Notes under the pieces: generated by a model | What the model saw: only the letters and a program-made list of their open reading frames with translations | Databases searched by the model: none | Told to the model about the DNA's origin: nothing | Assembly (NCBI GenBank): GCA_009869945.1 | Contig: WIXG01000160.1 | Location: 1-64,000, forward strand | DNA: 64,000 bases | Reading direction: 5' to 3' | Source of the DNA: Mesaphorura yosii | Taxonomy: Eukaryota; Arthropoda; Collembola; Poduromorpha; Tullbergiidae | Made by a program: the position numbers and the translations under genes | Shown here: in pieces, positions 1 to 13,436 of the stretch | Layout: every line of letters starts with the position of its first letter | How positions within the stretch are numbered: position 1 is the first letter of the stretch

Positions 1-3000
1 TGATATTTGATAGCAACAACGGCCAAGATCTCCGTCCAGCGCAGGGAGTCACTCGTGTTTTGGACTGGAAAGGTACGAATCCTGGAGTTGTGCGCGACGC
101 AGCGGTTCGTCGGAACTCCGTGGGTCAAATTTACATATAAAGTGTTATCTTCTTCATCTGTCTCTTGCGTCTTGCCAGGAACCTGAATTTTTAGAATTGT
201 ATATTTATTTTGTGCGCCTCTGCCTGGAGTTCGAGTTAGTGTAATGGATACATTTTAATCTTTTTATATTCTTTACCAAACACGGCGCATTGCTGCAATG
301 AAGATGATGCAAGCTAAGCTGCTGCTGCGTGGCATGGCGTTTTGTATCTTGATCTTGGACGTCTTGGAGTTGGGTTGGATGGAGCTTGCTCGGGGTGACA
401 CGGCCATTCTTCTTCTTCCTCTCCCTTCGCTCGCGCATTTGTGTAAGTAAAAATAAAATAAGAAATTTTTATTGCATGCATTGCTTTCTAGGCTGTGCTG
501 GAGGACGTAATTTCATCTCTGGAAAGAGGAAGATCATAATCATCGTCCCGAGTGAGTTGCTGGCGAGTACAGGATAATATTTTAAAAGTAATAATTATTA
601 TTGCATTGTTGTGTGTGTTTCACGTCGAGAGCGAGTCCTGTCGTTTGGGCACGGCAGGGGTTCCATTTTCCATCGCATTGTTGCAGCACCCTGAAGGGTC
701 CCTCGCGACGTGTGTGGTCTTCATAATGCCTAGCCAGTTTTTCATGCAGCTCTAAAACGAAACAGAAACAGTTGTTGCACAGATCACGACGATGATGATG
801 CGATGGTTCATGTTCACGTCCACGGTCTTTGTGCCTTGCTTTTTCATCTTCACCAACAACGGCGAGAGATAATAACATCGTTATTACATCATACAGCCAT
901 TACCATCAAAATCTAAATCACCTTTGGGACTTTGAGAAGAAAAAATGCGACAGCAACCCGAAGAGCTGAGAGGGACCCTTGAGTCATTACCGGGCAGATG
1001 TTGGTGCTTGCACGCAGGCAGCAAGGGACTGGGTCCCTCCGCCAGCCGCTGCTCCGCCCTCCCGTGAAGGTTCCATCTTGGATTCTCGTCTCCTTTGTTT
1101 CGACTCTCAACTCGGCCAGGCAACAATGCAGGCGAGAGATTAAATCACGCTCCGATGCGTGAGAACGAGTACGGGAATGAGATATCACGAGATGAGTTGT
1201 TGCGCGGTGGAATTTCAGATAAAAATTATACAGACAATTTCACGATGTTATTATGAATGAGGCTGCTCGGTTAATGAGTTTATTAATTCCTCTACAGAAA
1301 TCACTGCACCGGAACAGCGCTAAGAATTTTAACCTTGAAACAACTCAATTGCCAGCCCAGACGCCAAGAATTTATGGAGTGCAGTCGTAAACTAGCAAAA
1401 ATTCGTCTGAGCACGTACACACGCGAAACGAATTCTGCACTTTTCACTTGAATCACAAATTGCGCACTGCAGGTGACAAAAACAAGTTATCTTGTTGGAT
1501 GTCTGTGCTTTACCTGAATTGCTGTAATAAAATCTTTAAAAAGTCCGTCGACAATTGCATTATGTAAAATGTAAAGTATTTATTACTCTGGCGGTCGAAG
1601 TTTTGCCAACCAACGTTTTAACAATTCAATTCGCATCATAAAAGTCTCAATTTGCAAATTGAGAGACCAGATTTTCCTGATTTTGTTCACCGCTTTGCAA
1701 TGCTAGGCAATAAACTAGTAAAGTTCACGTCCAAAATTTTGACAAATCAATGCCTGAATGCTGAGTAGGAAACTCTGCCTATTTGACAAATTATTACGGC
1801 AGAAACTCGCAGTAAAAGTTTGTAATAGCCGGTAATTGGCCAGGAATTTACGACCACTCGGAGCATTCGGTGCTTCTTACACAACTCATCAAATGGAACT
1901 CACTCGCCAACTTTGCTGTTAATTTCAGTACAATACGCTGGCGAGAGACGAGCGACCGGAAATTCGTGACTGAAGAAACCCTGGCGCAATTCTTCGCAGG
2001 GCACAAGTCAAATAATTTTTGGATTTTTTTTTCATGCCGACGACGACTCCCTTCACGAATTTCACCGTTTCGCCGTTTTCAAGTTAATTGAAGAATCGAG
2101 TTCGAGTGCGGCTGCATCGGACGAACACAGCGGAAGGGAATTTGCGAATTTTTGCACATTTCGGCTCGGTACTCAAATTTTTGACAGGACACCGCACCGC
2201 TTCAAAATTGAATTCAAGTGAAGTGTGTACGCATCAATTTCGAGGACGTTCGAGTCTGCTGGTCAAGTTAATAATACACTCGCTCCCATTTCGAAATTCG
2301 TGTCCGCCATTTCCGTGAGTTGAGCTCGAGGAGATACGAAATAAGAAATTACACGACTTTCTTGGATGAGTGATGATAATGGAGTTAATGACTTGTGCTG
2401 CTCGAGCGCTGCGCTTCACAACTCCTCCTCAGCGGAATGAGATGAGGAAAGACGCTGAAAATTAATGATCGAAGTTGCTCATTCTGAGTTTCATCGCATC
2501 AGCGTTCTCATTGTTGTAACTCATCGTCAGTTAATGGCCTGCTAATAAATTACGAGTGCGAATTCGGACGCGGACGAACACAATTTCGCATCAATTCGCC
2601 ATTTGCCAATCAACACGAAAATTAATTATAATTTTGGGATCATAAACTCCACTCGACTCGACTCGGGCTGCTGTTTACCGTTAACAATTGTGCACTGAAT
2701 CTTTTGAAGTGCGCGTCGAGCTGCTGAATAGTTCATTATCAGTGCAGAAATTGAATTCTGATTGTGTAAATATTTTACAGGGCAAAGCAAGCAGAATTTA
2801 ATTAAAGCCGCCGAGCCGAGTCTGAGCCGGGTTCCGATTTTAATTGCACTCCTTCCGCGCTCTCAATAATTACCCACGGCTCTGAATTCCTTTTCATCGC
2901 GGCCATTTCTCTGCTGTGCTGTAATTACAATTAAAATGGTTTCAAAAGAATTCACATTCTCAAAAGTAGAAGCCAGAGCCTCGCCTTTTGCAACTGCAAC

Positions 3001-3192
3001 GGGCAATTAAAACAGTCTGAACCGGTTTCTGGTTTCTGTCGCTCGTTCCGAGTCTCATAATTCTGCTCCTGCAAATTCCTGCGCCCTGGTCGTCGTATTT
3101 TAAGATGTTTGTAAATCTAAGCGTTATTACTCGAATAATTTATCGGCTATTACAGAGGCTGCTGTGTCCGCTGCGCTGCGCATCTTCATCTT

Positions 3193-3209
3193 GCCTGCCT
3201 GCCTGCCTG
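3193..3209. repeat. (TGCC)n tetranucleotide repeat
   Basis: About four tandem TGCC units are directly visible. Similar short TGCC runs occur at about 22570-22582, 24624-24637 and 32537-32551, so this is a genome-typical simple repeat scattered through the non-coding part of the window. Confidence 0.8.
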
Positions 3210-6200
3210 GTTTGACAAGATAATACAAAATGAAGCACAAAATCACGGGAACGAAATAAAAATTTTATGTGTGATTGCTTTACAATGCGAGCTGCATTGT
3301 TTTAAGGCGAACGAATGCGAGAATTCTTTCATTGCCTTGCTCGGACATAAAACGTCATGTCGCTTCGGGAAAAGCAACCGAACCTGTTTTCCTGTTTACA
3401 TTTGTTCTTTGTACGAGCACGGCCGGCCATTTTCATCCTGTGGGCATAAATAAATAGAAATATTTAACTTTATTGCACTCAATTCATTGGCCAGTGAAGG
3501 CAGGTGCATTTATTTATTCATTCGCTATTCCGACCGCCCTGCAAATTAAATTACTTTCACGACATCGCACGGCAGTCGGCAATTATTTATTTCGAATTCC
3601 AGATCAAATACGAAAACTAAACAGGCACACTGGGCGTGGTCGCTTGCACTGCAGTGCACTGCGAATTCAAACTCGGGAGCGAAGAGAGCCGCATAAAATA
3701 TTCAGGACACAGACAAATGCGGGCGTCCGGTGCACATTGCACCTAATTGTCAGTTTGGCCTGAACGATCGCTTCGTGCTTGACTCTTGAGCTGAGCCCAG
3801 CGTGACGGCTTGTAATGAGTGAAATTGTCACATTTCCCTCACCCTGTGCCTGCTCTCAAATACAAAACACAACGAACATGACCACGGCGCACTGCATGGA
3901 ATTTCTTGGTCTTGTGTTATGACAGTGAAAATTTGTCTTTTGTGCTCCGTGCGAGGCCACCAACTTTGAAACACCTTCGATTTTTATGTTCGTTCAGAGT
4001 CCCGAGGCTCCGTGAACGAAGTCAACGAAGCCACCGTGGCTTTTCTTGATTTCTGCAATCGCTCACGGTAAAGAAGCAAAGCCCTTCCCAATTCTTACGA
4101 AAAGGCTCCAAAGGTGTCCAAATATGTAAATGGTAAATGGTCAATGATGTCCACTTTATGACCTTCATTTGCACTGCTCCGCTTGACTTCTGACTCCCAA
4201 AGCAGGGCAAACAAAAGGAGTCTCGCTCCTACCTTTCTCTGAAAACGCAATAAAGCCAAACATTAATTATGATCCCGACTCACAACAATGCTGTGCTAAA
4301 TTATGCAGTATTATTCAGCTTGCTGGAACCCAAATTCGCTGTGAGACAGTAAAAAGAGCGAGGAAAATATTTTGAAACTAAACGCGAAGGTGCTCCGCCT
4401 TGTTTTGTGCTTTGTACAAAAAAGGTCATCTCGTACACGATCATTAGCGAGAAGAAGAAGGCCATTTTCTTGTTAACGAAAGTGGTCTGGCTTGGGCGCT
4501 GCTGCTGCTCCGGTCTTTTGTTTGTGTTCGTTTCCAAATAGTTTGGTTTTTATTGTCAAAACATCGCCGGGCTCAGGTAAAAGCCGAAGGAGATGATAAC
4601 GAGACGACGAAGACGAAGGGGACAGGCTGAAAGGAAGATAATGAAAGCATTAGATGTCATATATCACTCAGCCGACACAAAGAGCCGAGACCTCACAGCA
4701 ATCAGGCAGCGAATGATGAGCAGTGGACATGACCCGCGATGAGTGAAACGGTTTGTCATCTGACCGTCCGTCCATACATTCGAGGAGTCCAAAGTCATCA
4801 TTCCTGTTGTAAAAGTATTACGATTATTGCACTCGTGTTCTTGTTTTGGTGACTCTGCTCTCTTTTGTGCACTGCATCCATGATGACAATTGTAAATCTT
4901 CTCCCTTGTGCATTCCTCCCGGACAAAGGGAGACGGATCACTGCGCACTGCACAGTATTTATGGCCCGCAACAATGATCATCATGATTATTGTCTTGTCG
5001 GTTGACCTACCTGGCTCTAAAACCATAATCGCTGGTCTGTCGCGCCGACGACGAATGCCGAGCTGACTGTTTTGGCTTTGGTCATATTCGCCCGAGTCCG
5101 TCTGTAAATATTCCACAAGACACAGTTTGCTTTTATTGGATCTTATTTATTAACAACAGGTATTTATTATCCACCTTAATGAATAGCAGACCGAATTCAA
5201 TGCGCCGTCGTAAATTCCGCGTCTCCTATTTGGAGCACCGCACTGGATTCTGGAATCCAGTATTTCGTTCCCACGCAATAAACCTCATTTTTGTCAACAA
5301 AACCCAAAGGATGACGTTCGGCTCAGATGAATTCTAAAAATAGAATGCGAGAAGTTCAAACATGTGTGAAAGAAGTTATCCGTAAAACGCGATTTCCATT
5401 TCATTTTTGAGTCCCGACTTTTTAATACTCTTCCATTCGTTTTTAATCCCGAGCCTCGGCTTGAACCTAGGTTTCGAAAGAAAATGATGGTTAAGTGAAT
5501 TTGAACAAATGGAGATCGAGTAGATCGGAGAGTTGATCTCATCACCACAACTGACTTCTAAAGAGGAAATCATAGCATATCATCTGTTTGGAGTTCGTTT
5601 GATTTCTTTGCATTTCGTGGTGACTTGTGATGGAATTCAATTAATTCAAGTTAACCCGAAGACGAGACCACCCGAAAGATTCAATTTGGAATTACGACAA
5701 ATCAATTGAAACCCTTCGCTTGCTTAATCCTTTGCTTATAGATTATCGCTGCACGTCAGCTCCAAGATCTACACCATACTAGAGCCTTGCGCGCAGCAGC
5801 GGAATCGTATTTTCGTAATTTTAGTGCTTCCATCGCAAGGCAGTCATTAGCCACAATTTGTACCTAATGTGCCACTTCCGTTTCTCCATTCTCTTTCTTC
5901 GTAGTGGAGCAAGTATCATCGTCATCATAATCATTACATTGTTGCCGTAATTGGGAGACAAGCCTCCCACACATCATGAGTGAATCCCACGTTTCAAGTA
6001 CATGTCAAAGATTATTTATTACCACATTAAAATTGTGGAAATGGATTAACAAATCGTAATTGTAATTGTATGTTAGGCTCAAGAGGCTCATTAGATCGGA
6101 CCAGATCAGAGTGGGATAATGGTGATTAACTCGCAATCAGCAAATAATTGGATCAAGACCAAGACAAGATCAAGTTCCCATCTGCAAGATTTTACTTTTA

Positions 6201-6738
6201 CTGCTTACGTAATTGATTCATCTGATTTCGCTCCGTTTCAATTCATCGTACTACAACGTTTCGAGTGCTGCTGAAGGGGTTGGTTGGAAAAATTAATAAT
6301 TCTTATGAATTCTGAATTGTGCTGTGAAGTGAGTGTAAAATCGAAGGGGTGAGATACCAGCCGTTGCCGAAGTCAGAAGAGGAAGAGAACAATAAAGAGG
6401 ATGAATCGCTTCATGGCTTGTTATCGCGTTAAAATGCAATACATCCTGTCTGAAATGAAATCGAACCACCAGCAGCAGCAGTTGGCGTTTGCGAATTCGA
6501 ATTCAAGTGAGTTAAGGAGAAATGATGTAATGTCTGCTAACTGACAAGATTAAAGCGTAACTCTCTTCATTAGCAATAATATCACTGTGCCGCTGTGCTA
6601 TAAAAAATTAATAATAACCTGGCTGGCGATGATGATAGGCGTATCGCGCATCGCTATCGTCTGTCATTATCATTATCGCATACGCGTAAGCATCGCGATT
6701 TTTCGCAGCAGTGCGTTGCATTGCTCATTAGTCATTCC

Positions 6739-6758
6739 ATGATGATGATGATGATGAT
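6739..6758. repeat. (ATG)n trinucleotide repeat
   Basis: Almost seven consecutive ATG/GAT units in non-coding DNA upstream of engrailed. A related run of CAT units interrupted by GTCTT lies at 7991-8020. These simple repeats generate spurious poly-Asp, poly-Met or poly-His open frames and are not evidence of coding. Confidence 0.85.
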
Positions 6759-9149
6759 TATGGCATTGCTGTGAACGGTGATGATCTTTTCATTAAGAGA
6801 TTGACTGCCAGATTGCTTTGCTGCCTTGCGGATTGAATAATAATGATGACAGTCATTGTTGCCAAAATGTTTTCGAATTACGTCGTTACTCGTCCGCTGC
6901 GCCGAGGCGGCCGAGACGCGGTTCATTTTTTGCTCATAATTTTGCGAATGACGAGTACAATGCAGTAAATGCCAGTCAACAGATTCCAATTTGTCTTGGC
7001 ATCTTCTTTTAATTGTGCACATTGCAGGGCAAAGCGCATTGTGGAGATTTGAGGTTGGCAGCGCAAGCTGTGAATGTGATTAAAATTCTGATTAAGAACT
7101 CAATCAATTCGAATAATAGAAATAATGCTGCGATTAATAATTTACACGTGGGGCTAAAGTGCTGAAATGAATTCACTAATTCATAATTCTGAACTTTTAA
7201 CATTGCAGTTGCAGCAGTGGAGAATCAAGATGGAAGACGACGGCTGAATTTACGACCGCATAGCTTTGGTGTGGGCAGCCGCCTGAGACAAGGAATGCTG
7301 TTCCAGAAATCAGAACTCGAACCAAGCAGAGGCTGCATGGCAATGAAATGGGTGGAACTGGAATTGAGCTCGGTACGAAATGGAAATAAATTTAATGGAG
7401 AAATCCAGCATAATATTATTAGAATGAATTGCTGCCTTGCGTGTTCAGCTCGCATTATCAGCCTCGGAGCTCGATCCGAGTCGCCGTCGCCCGTCCCTTC
7501 AACAAAACAACGCAAAACATAAAAAAGTCACTTTGCTGGATTAAATAATTTTCAAAAGGGAGTTCGGCCATTTATTGAATCTTTGGATGAGAGCGAGACA
7601 GAGACAGCTGCTGCTGCTGTGTCTGCTGATGATGATGCAGATGAAGACGGACCAGCAGCACGGAAAACGATGCACACAAAAGTTGGAAGGGTAAAACGAA
7701 AAAGGCAATTAAGAAATTCTGTTTCTTCGTGCACGTCGTACGCAGTCTTTAATTTCCAGGCAGCGCAGGCAGAAGGAAGACGAATAGCGTGGAGATGGAG
7801 CGATGAATCTTGGTCTCGGGCTGCGAAGAGAAGAGGAAAATTATGGCCGACAACAACTCCTTTCGTAAATAACATTTTTAATGATTCTTTTCGTGTACTA
7901 TTATGTAACATGCTTGCAGGAGGCACGCAGGAAAGAAAGCGCTGCAGGCGAAACCTGCACGCATGCAGTGAAATTGATCTACACTCAAGTCATCATCATC
8001 ATCGTCTTCATCATCATCATTTACATGCCTGCATCAAGTCCTAGAACAGACGAAAAATTGTTTCTTTGCACCGTGATGGCCATGATTCCATGATGCATGA
8101 GTGCGACTGCAATGAATAATGCTAATCAACTTCATGGAGGAAGGATTTAATTCATCTTCTCTGCACTGCGCTGGGTTGGACGGCCGTGACGGACGAAAGG
8201 CGACCGTGAATGCACGACGTAGCGCAACAAATAACTTTCAAACTGCTGGCTGTAAGCGTAATAAAGTCTTGAGACTCGCTTTCGCTTTGTGTCGTATTCC
8301 AGGAAAGTGGTTCCATTTTTTGTCCAGGTTCCGAATGCTAGACTGGGATCCATTAACGGACGCGAAGGCAAAGGCGGATGGACGATCGTGAGAGGTAAAT
8401 CATCTGGTGCAATATTTTCATCATCTCGGCTCTGCGTAAACTCCACATGTAGTGCATTACATGGCTCGAGTATTGATTTATTCACAGAGTGCAGGATGTC
8501 AGCCATTATTCCACTCGTGTGCGTGGACAGGTGATAAATGGAACCATCAATTACGTATTTGGTGCCCAGGTCGGCGTAAAATACAAATATCATATTGAAC
8601 TATTCACCAGCTACACTCTGCCGAAAAATGGGGATTTTAAAAGATGATTCGAAATACGTCACGATGCGAGAAAGGCATTCCAGCTCCGGCCTGAATTCAA
8701 AATTTAAAGAATTAGAAAAAGCACAAGGCAGAAGGCTTAAATAAGGAGAAGGATGAAGTAGACAATTTTGGCAGGGTTATGCAAAGAACAGCCATCAACC
8801 GTCAGCCGCCGTCTCACATTCGCCGAGGCCATAAATTATGAAGATGCAAAAAGGAATTCATGGCAGGGCAGGAAGATGCGAAGCCGAAGCCGGTCGGATT
8901 ATTATTGCATCGCTCTAAGCTTGTAAGCGGATAAAAGAATTTTTTCAATGAATCTGTCTGGCGAAGCGATGCGTCTATATTATTATTGTTATTATAATCT
9001 CTCGAGATGATCATCTCATCGTACGAAATAAAGAGCGGTAAGCAATATAGCTCAATTTCAAAGTTTTCAATCCGCTTGGCTTCTCTGCATTTATGGAGTT
9101 GTTCTGCTAACTTAAATACTTTACTTTGTCTAGATTAGTGCCAAATGCC

Positions 9150-9335
9150 AAACAGCCGCAGTCGTCGGAGCGGGGCTCGGCCCTGGACAAGAGCGAGGGT
9201 GAGGCAAAGCAACCCGCTCGCCCTTGTAACGCGGAGTCGGATTGGAGCTGGGTCCCCTCGCCTCGCTACGCGTCCACGCTCGCTGCCTGTCTCAAGCTGG
9301 CCAGGCGGCTCCGCCTCCACTCGCCCGCCAGCCCA
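9150..9335. other. GC-rich, CpG-dense patch upstream of engrailed
   Basis: The base composition changes sharply from AT-rich to GC-rich, with many CpG dinucleotides, for nearly 200 bp about 0.7-0.8 kb before the engrailed start codon. Frames are open here on both strands only because stop codons are rare in GC-rich sequence; no domain is recognisable. It may mark the engrailed promoter or a Polycomb/Trithorax element. No TATA box can be assigned with confidence. Confidence 0.35.
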
Positions 9336-9986
9336 ATGAGAGGTCTAGAACTGCTCCTCTCCTCTTCTCTCCTCACATCGCCAAGTACAGCGAAGCAGTG
9401 TGAAAAAAATTGGATGATGATATGACATGTGTAGAAAGCTGGCTGGGGGACACGACTCGAAGAAAGAGATCTCTGTCAATTTCATCATCAGCCCGCAGCC
9501 CGCGTGGCGAATCTCGCTGACATTTCCAAAACAATTCTGCCTGTACAGAAACAAAAAGAAATCAAGTCCTTACTTTCACGAGTCGCTGCACTACACTGCA
9601 CTCGCTTCCAGGCTACGAACTCAAGTGGGAAAGGGGAGATGACTTTCTTGGTGAAGCTGTTGGTCTGATTTCTTGAACTTGCATCGTGTCAGTCAGTTTG
9701 ACGATTTAGACGTCATCGTCGACAACCACGCCAGACAGTCGTGCTTCGGGAGTCCAATCAGACACGCCGAACTTGATCCAAGAACACTGTGCAATTGTGC
9801 AAGACCGTAATTAGTGAAATGAGTGAATTGTTATGTCTCAATCTGAAATTAGCACATAAATCACGCACGTGTTCAATTAATTTGCATAAAAATCTGCATA
9901 ACTTTATGCGTGTGCGTGGCAGTGACTCAATGACTGTGACTGTTTAGTGCAATTGACACTGAATGCGTGACACTTGATACTGTGCG

Positions 9987-12900
9987 ATGATGTTGGCGTT
10001 GGCTGTCGAGAGACTGATTGGCAACGGGGGCAGCGGCCACACAAACGGATCCGGTGGGAACGCGGTCGTAAGTCACAATCACAATAGCACCACAGGCACA
10101 CATCGCTTAGCAGCTCCAAAGAGCAAAATGGACAATTTCAAGTCGCAGTCACATCGAATCAGCAGCATTGTCACTGCCGCCGGAACTGATCTCTCTAAGC
10201 CCAAACCGAATAGGCACCTGGTAAACAATAACAACAACGAACACGAAGGCATTGCAGACGCGGAACTTGATTCGCCAGAGGAAAAGATCTCGCCAAAACT
10301 GAATGGCTACCCAAAACCTGCCCCGTCGTCCGATAGTTGCTCCGATGATGAAGAAATCGAAGTGGACGACATGAACGAAATCGAATCGGGGTCCCTGAAA
10401 GTGGAGCCCAGGTCAGAGGATGCAGATGGGGAAGATGATGCACGACAGATCAACACAACCTCTGCATCTTGCGCTGAATCCGAACGGAATCTGAGCTACA
10501 ATCATCGACCGAGTCCAAATCCAAATCCCAACTCGTGTGCGCGTTCGCAGACATTGGAAATTGAAAGAATACGCGATCGAGAGCGCCGACGGAGTAATTG
10601 CGGCGCGGACGAAACATCTGCCAGCGACAACAATACGGAAGAGCAACGGCAGCAGACGGAAATTCATCATCGGAAGATGAGTGTGAAGGAGGAAGAAGCG
10701 TCTGACGAAGAAGGCGAGCATCCTCGATTGTTGTCGCACCAAAGGTCTTCTCGGCTCATTGACGACAGTTGTTGCTGCGCGAGTAATAATGGGACAATAA
10801 GTGATGATAATAAGAGTCAACCGATGATTGAGCCACCAGCAGCGCCAGTTAATCTCGCCTCTTCTGCCTCGGCTACCGGCCCTGGTGGGATTTGTGATAG
10901 CAATAGCAAGGCTCCGTCGCGACCACCATCAACGGCCAGTGAAATGTCAGCCACATCGTCCTCGTCGTCGTGTGGCAGCAGCGCGTTCTTTCACTGCAGC
11001 AACAACAACTCGCCACCGCTGCCCGCTTCTTTGATGCTGGTCAGTCAACCGCAGCGCGCGCACCATAACTCACTCAGGTTCTCCATTGACGACATTCTCC
11101 GGCCCGAGTTTGGACAAAAGGCCATTGAGAAGATTCAGTTCCCACTCACCGCACGGAAGAATGCGAGCGGAGTGGGCAGCGCGCCGAGCAGAGCGAGACA
11201 GCAGCGATCGACGCAAAGCGCACATGCGGGAAGCGGGCCGAGTGCTGTGAAGAGACCCTCCAGCGTCAAAGACCACTCTGAGGACTCAAACAGCAGCAGC
11301 CAAAGTCAAAGTCAGGGGCAGGGGCAGAGCACCAGCGGGAGCGGGAGTCGGGCGTCGAAGGAGTTGGTTGATGAGGCGAAGGTGAATCCTCCGGTGCCGA
11401 AGGGTCCGCTCCTGTGGCCCGCGTGGGTGTACTGCACGCGCTACTCGGACCGTCCCTCCTCAGGTAGATGTAAGAACAACAATACGTTAAACCCATCTCC
11501 TTCTCATTTCATCTCCTCTCTGCTCACTTTCTGCTATTCTGCTTGGTGAAAGATGATTAATTAATTACGGACCATTTAAATTTTAAGCTGCCAGCATGAC
11601 ACTGGCAAGGTACGGCACGGCAATTTTAGATTTGCAATTTCCTCGTTGCAATTACGCGATAAAGTTGTTGCAGGAGGCTCTCATTTGTCCGCACAGTCAT
11701 AATTGCATATTATTCGCTCATTACAGGAGGACAGGAATCAAAGACCATAAATTACAGGCTGCTTACAGAAATCAACATTTTACGAGTACGTGCAAAAAGT
11801 GGACGGCTTGTTGACTTGCGTGGAGGCCAATCTCACGACTCTGTTAGTATTCCGCTCGCATCAGGTCAATTCTCACTGATAGCATGACAAAACGGACATG
11901 ATCACGATCGTGCTCGCGCGATGATGCTCTCAAGTGGTTTCTTTTGTAAAGTGTCAAATTAAAAGCCTCTAAACATTTGAGAGCCTGCTTGGCTGGGAAG
12001 TGGCCGATAATTATTCTCAAACATGAATTGCTCACTTTGTACATCGTATTTTTAATATTTTACACTAATTCACTGATTCCTCACTCAATGATTCAATGCA
12101 CTGATCGCCTCCAACCGGTTGTGGGTGCCGGGGCTCAAAAGGTGAGGGATTAGTGACACTCAAGATGAATGACGTGCCTTCATCTTCCCCATTCCTCCTC
12201 CAAAGTGATAAATGTCGGCTGCGTGGCTTATCTGAGAGCGCTGTCCGCTAATTGATTCGAAGACAGCGCCAAATGAGTGCCAATCTTACGAGGCGGAGAT
12301 TAAAGAGGCTCATTAACGCTGATGGAATTGCACTTTGCACTTTGGCGTGCAAAAACTGACAACTGATGAGCCCACGTCGATTTCTTGGGGAGATTCGATT
12401 CGGGGCCGAGCGAAAGAAAGTTCATTAGTCGAGGAATTGGTTGCACCAACCTCACTTGAGCTTTGTGCATGATTCGAATCGAAAGAGATCGGAATTGATG
12501 ACCACCAGACAAGATCACAAATGTTTGTGACGCGCGAGATGCGAAGCGAACGAGCGAGCGAGCAGTTTCGTCCAAGGAGGTCGATCTGCATCAAAAGAAG
12601 TTGAGGACTGTCAAAGTAGTCAAGTCAAAGTTAATCCAGTGCGAGACTGACGATCTTTAGTCAACCCAGAGACAAGTTCTTTAGTTCTTTAATGGACATG
12701 TCAAACCCATTCAACTTCATTCACAGTTAAGCCTTTCGTACTTACAGCGTGTACGACAACTTGTCCGGTTCAATTTACAGGCCGTGAGTAATTGCTTCGT
12801 TTCATAAACCCTGATTGCTGACTCTGATTGGCGATTATTGCATTACAATGGACTCAGCATGTCAGGCGTGAATTGAATCTGCATATGCTCTTCTTTCAAT

Positions 12901-13436
12901 TCCCTAATCAGGTTTTATTGCTTAACTAATCCAGCCTCCAATTGCCATCTGCAGGTCCACGATCTCGGCGCGTGAAGAGGCCCAGCGAGACGGGCGGTGG
13001 CGGTGGTTCAGCGGGCTCAGAGGAGGAGAAGCGGCCTCGGACAGCGTTCACGGGCGATCAGTTGGCGCGGCTGAAGCGGGAGTTTGAGGAGAATCGGTAC
13101 TTGACTGAGAAGCGGAGACAGGACTTGGCTCGTGACTTGAAACTGCATGAAAACCAGATCAAAATCTGGTTCCAGGTAAGATGCGGTCGGATAATTATTG
13201 CGCTACGCTAACGCTGTATTACGGGACCAGATTAATTCATGGCAGTGCAATCTCTCATCGTTCAACTTGACTTGATTCGTCTTGTTTGTTTTTTGGTTTG
13301 ACAGAACAAGAGAGCCAAGCTAAAAAAGTCGAATGGTCAGCGCGGTGGTCTCGCACTGCAATTGATGGCTCAAGGACTCTACAACCATTCAACGATTCCC
13401 ATGGAAGAGGACGACGACTATCTTCCTTGTCCGTAG
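9987..13436 (+). CDS. en: Engrailed homeodomain transcription factor
   Basis: Predicted 609-residue protein from three exons: 9987-11463, 12955-13175 and 13305-13436 (intron phases 1 and 0). Exon 1 carries an acidic/Ser-rich region, the EH1 Groucho-binding motif (LRFSIDDIL, about residues 363-377) and the EH2 Exd/Pbx-binding motif ([17 protein letters not shown], about 475-492). Exon 2 carries most of the homeodomain (EKRPRTAF to KIWFQ). Exon 3 begins at homeodomain Asn51 (NKRAKLKKS) and ends with EH5 ([15 protein letters not shown]) and an acidic tail. The homeodomain is about residues 517-576. The family is a nuclear repressor acting in segment polarity and neurogenesis. Start chosen: the first of two adjacent ATGs. 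No Arg-Ser insertion is encoded between EH2 and the homeodomain (SSG-PRSRR), unlike the minus-strand paralogue. The 1.5-kb first intron may hold regulatory DNA. Confidence 0.95.

Larger units (their letters stand above)
1..9986. other. Gene-poor DNA upstream of engrailed
   Basis: I find no supportable gene in this stretch. Open frames are short, lack recognisable domains and have no consistent splice sites. The sequence is AT-rich with many TAAT and AATTA words and short simple repeats. A GC-rich, CpG-dense patch lies at about 9150-9335. Flanking DNA of engrailed genes in insects is known to hold segment-polarity and neural enhancers and Polycomb response elements, so a regulatory role is likely by position. 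That is inference: I cannot delimit any enhancer from sequence alone. Confidence 0.6.

Noticed and set aside
7583-8044. 153-codon open frame rich in Asp, Ala and His
   Set aside because: Its open length comes from GATGAT/CATCAT simple repeats and low-complexity sequence; no domain, splice or start support.
9126-9425. Overlapping open frames on both strands before engrailed
   Set aside because: They coincide with the GC-rich patch, where stops are rare by composition; neither shows a domain or splice link to engrailed.
12771-12787. Possible 3-nt microexon GCC in the engrailed first intron (TTTACAG/GCC/GTGAGT)
   Set aside because: It would be in phase and insert one Arg, but a 3-nt exon is close to the limit of splicing and a chance match is far more likely than for the 6-nt invected exon.
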